The position numbers and the translations under genes are program-made. Below are positions 4,553 to 5,094 of a stretch of 5,094 nucleotides of DNA, piece by piece (the stretch's first letter is position 1; the number at the start of each line of letters is the position of its first letter). The stretch comes from an uncultured Roseovarius sp. (lineage in GTDB: Bacteria; Pseudomonadota; Alphaproteobacteria; Rhodobacterales; Rhodobacteraceae), in contig CAJXKX010000198.1 of NCBI GenBank assembly GCA_913055965.1, forward strand, positions 1 through 5,094, given 5' to 3'. The notes beneath the pieces are model-generated. The model saw nothing but the letters and a program-made list of their open reading frames with translations, was not told the DNA's origin and did not search any database.

Positions 4553-5094
4553 ATGGGGATTTCCGAATTGCGCGAGGGCGGTTTCGGCCGCCGGTCCGGG
4601 GCGGTGCCGTTTCCGCGCGACCGGCTGGGCCGCGACCTGGTGCGCCGGGGGGTGATCAGCGGCGCGGATGCGGCGCTGGCCGACCTGGTGCGGCGGCGCT
4701 GCGATACCTCGCTCGACCGGGTGCTGCTGGCCGAAGGGCTGGCGCGCGAGGACGACCTGCTCGCGGCCCACGCCCGCCGCCTCGACGCGCGCCGGATCGA
4801 CGCGGCGGCGCTGGCGGCGATGGAGCCGGTGGAGACCGGGCTCGATCCGCGGCTGCTGCTGCGGCACGGGGCGCTGGTGCTGCGCGATGGCGGGGGCGCG
4901 CCGCGGATCGTGAGCGACGGGGCCGACAGCCTCGCGCCGCTGCGCGCGGTGCTGCCGCCCGACCTGGCCCGCGCGCGCAACCTCGTCGCGCCGCGCGCCG
5001 CCGTGCAGGCGCGCATCGCGGATCTGCACCGCGACACGCTGCGTGACATGGCCGCGGCCCGCCCCGATGCGCACGAAAGCTGCCGCGGCTGGGG
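4553..5094 (+). CDS. N-terminal part of a probable glycosyltransferase with a type II secretion (MshE/GspE N-terminal-like) region (partial)
   Basis: The frame is open from ATG 4553 to the window edge (180 full codons) with no stop. Residues ~24-80 have the pattern of the T2SSE/MshE N-terminal domain: LGRDLVRRGVISGADAALAD, then LDRVLLAEGLAREDDLLAAHARR. Here a short helix pair and an LGxxLVxxGxIs...LxxVLLaeGL repeat are visible. Residues ~98-160 (LLLRHGALVLRD, DSLAPLRAVLPPDL, APRAAVQARIADLH) look like the second half of such a region. ESCRGW at 175-180 resembles a segment that in my memory precedes the catalytic domain of Rhodobacteraceae family 2 glycosyltransferases. The enzyme domain itself lies outside the window, so the glycosyltransferase call is an inference; a GspE-like ATPase or another protein with this module is possible. 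The protein is Arg- and Ala-rich with no signal peptide or membrane helix so far. Upstream CtrA-like boxes suggest cell-cycle or motility-linked control. Confidence 0.55.
   Translation, partial: MGISELREGGFGRRSGAVPFPRDRLGRDLVRRGVISGADAALADLVRRRCDTSLDRVLLAEGLAREDDLLAAHARRLDARRIDAAALAAMEPVETGLDPRLLLRHGALVLRDGGGAPRIVSDGADSLAPLRAVLPPDLARARNLVAPRAAVQARIADLHRDTLRDMAAARPDAHESCRGW

Overview
The window is very GC-rich and gene-dense. It looks like ordinary chromosomal DNA from an alphaproteobacterium, most likely a member of the Rhodobacteraceae. The reasons are the strong G/C third-position bias, TTGAC-type -35 boxes with weak -10 boxes, a type A RNase P RNA, a carA without an adjacent carB, a DUF2244 membrane protein, a yqeY/carA divergent pair, and TTAA-N7-TTAA boxes of the kind bound by CtrA in alphaproteobacteria. 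The organism assignment is an inference from these features and was not tested by database search.

Layout, left to right. (1) At 2-136 is the 3' end of an amidase-signature protein, probably gatA. It is followed closely on the same strand by a lipoprotein with a C-terminal Excalibur (DxDxDG...C) domain (166-966), which overlaps by 17 nt a GTG-started zinc N-acetylmuramoyl-L-alanine amidase (950-1684). The three read as one compact operon, the last two probably concerned with the cell envelope. (2) rnpB, the RNase P RNA, occupies 1694 to about 2106. Its probable promoter lies inside the end of the amidase gene, with the -10 box beginning at the amidase stop codon. (3) A small two-helix DUF2244 protein (2144-2653) follows and converges on yqeY (2694-3152, minus strand). 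(4) yqeY and carA (3308-4456, plus strand) diverge from a 155-bp region holding a promoter for each. (5) After carA comes a 96-bp gap with three TTAA half-sites spaced exactly 11 bp apart, which make two overlapping candidate CtrA boxes. Beyond it starts a gene that runs off the window (4553 onward). Its first ~180 residues resemble the type II secretion/MshE N-terminal-like region that precedes a glycosyltransferase in some Rhodobacteraceae proteins.

Most of the content is housekeeping: tRNA amidation, tRNA processing, pyrimidine/arginine precursor synthesis and wall turnover. I found no mobile element, CRISPR array, tRNA gene or convincing new defence or biosynthetic system. The most interesting signals are regulatory (the phased CtrA-like boxes, the promoter hidden at a stop codon, and a possible leaderless start for the DUF2244 gene) together with the Excalibur lipoprotein/amidase pairing.
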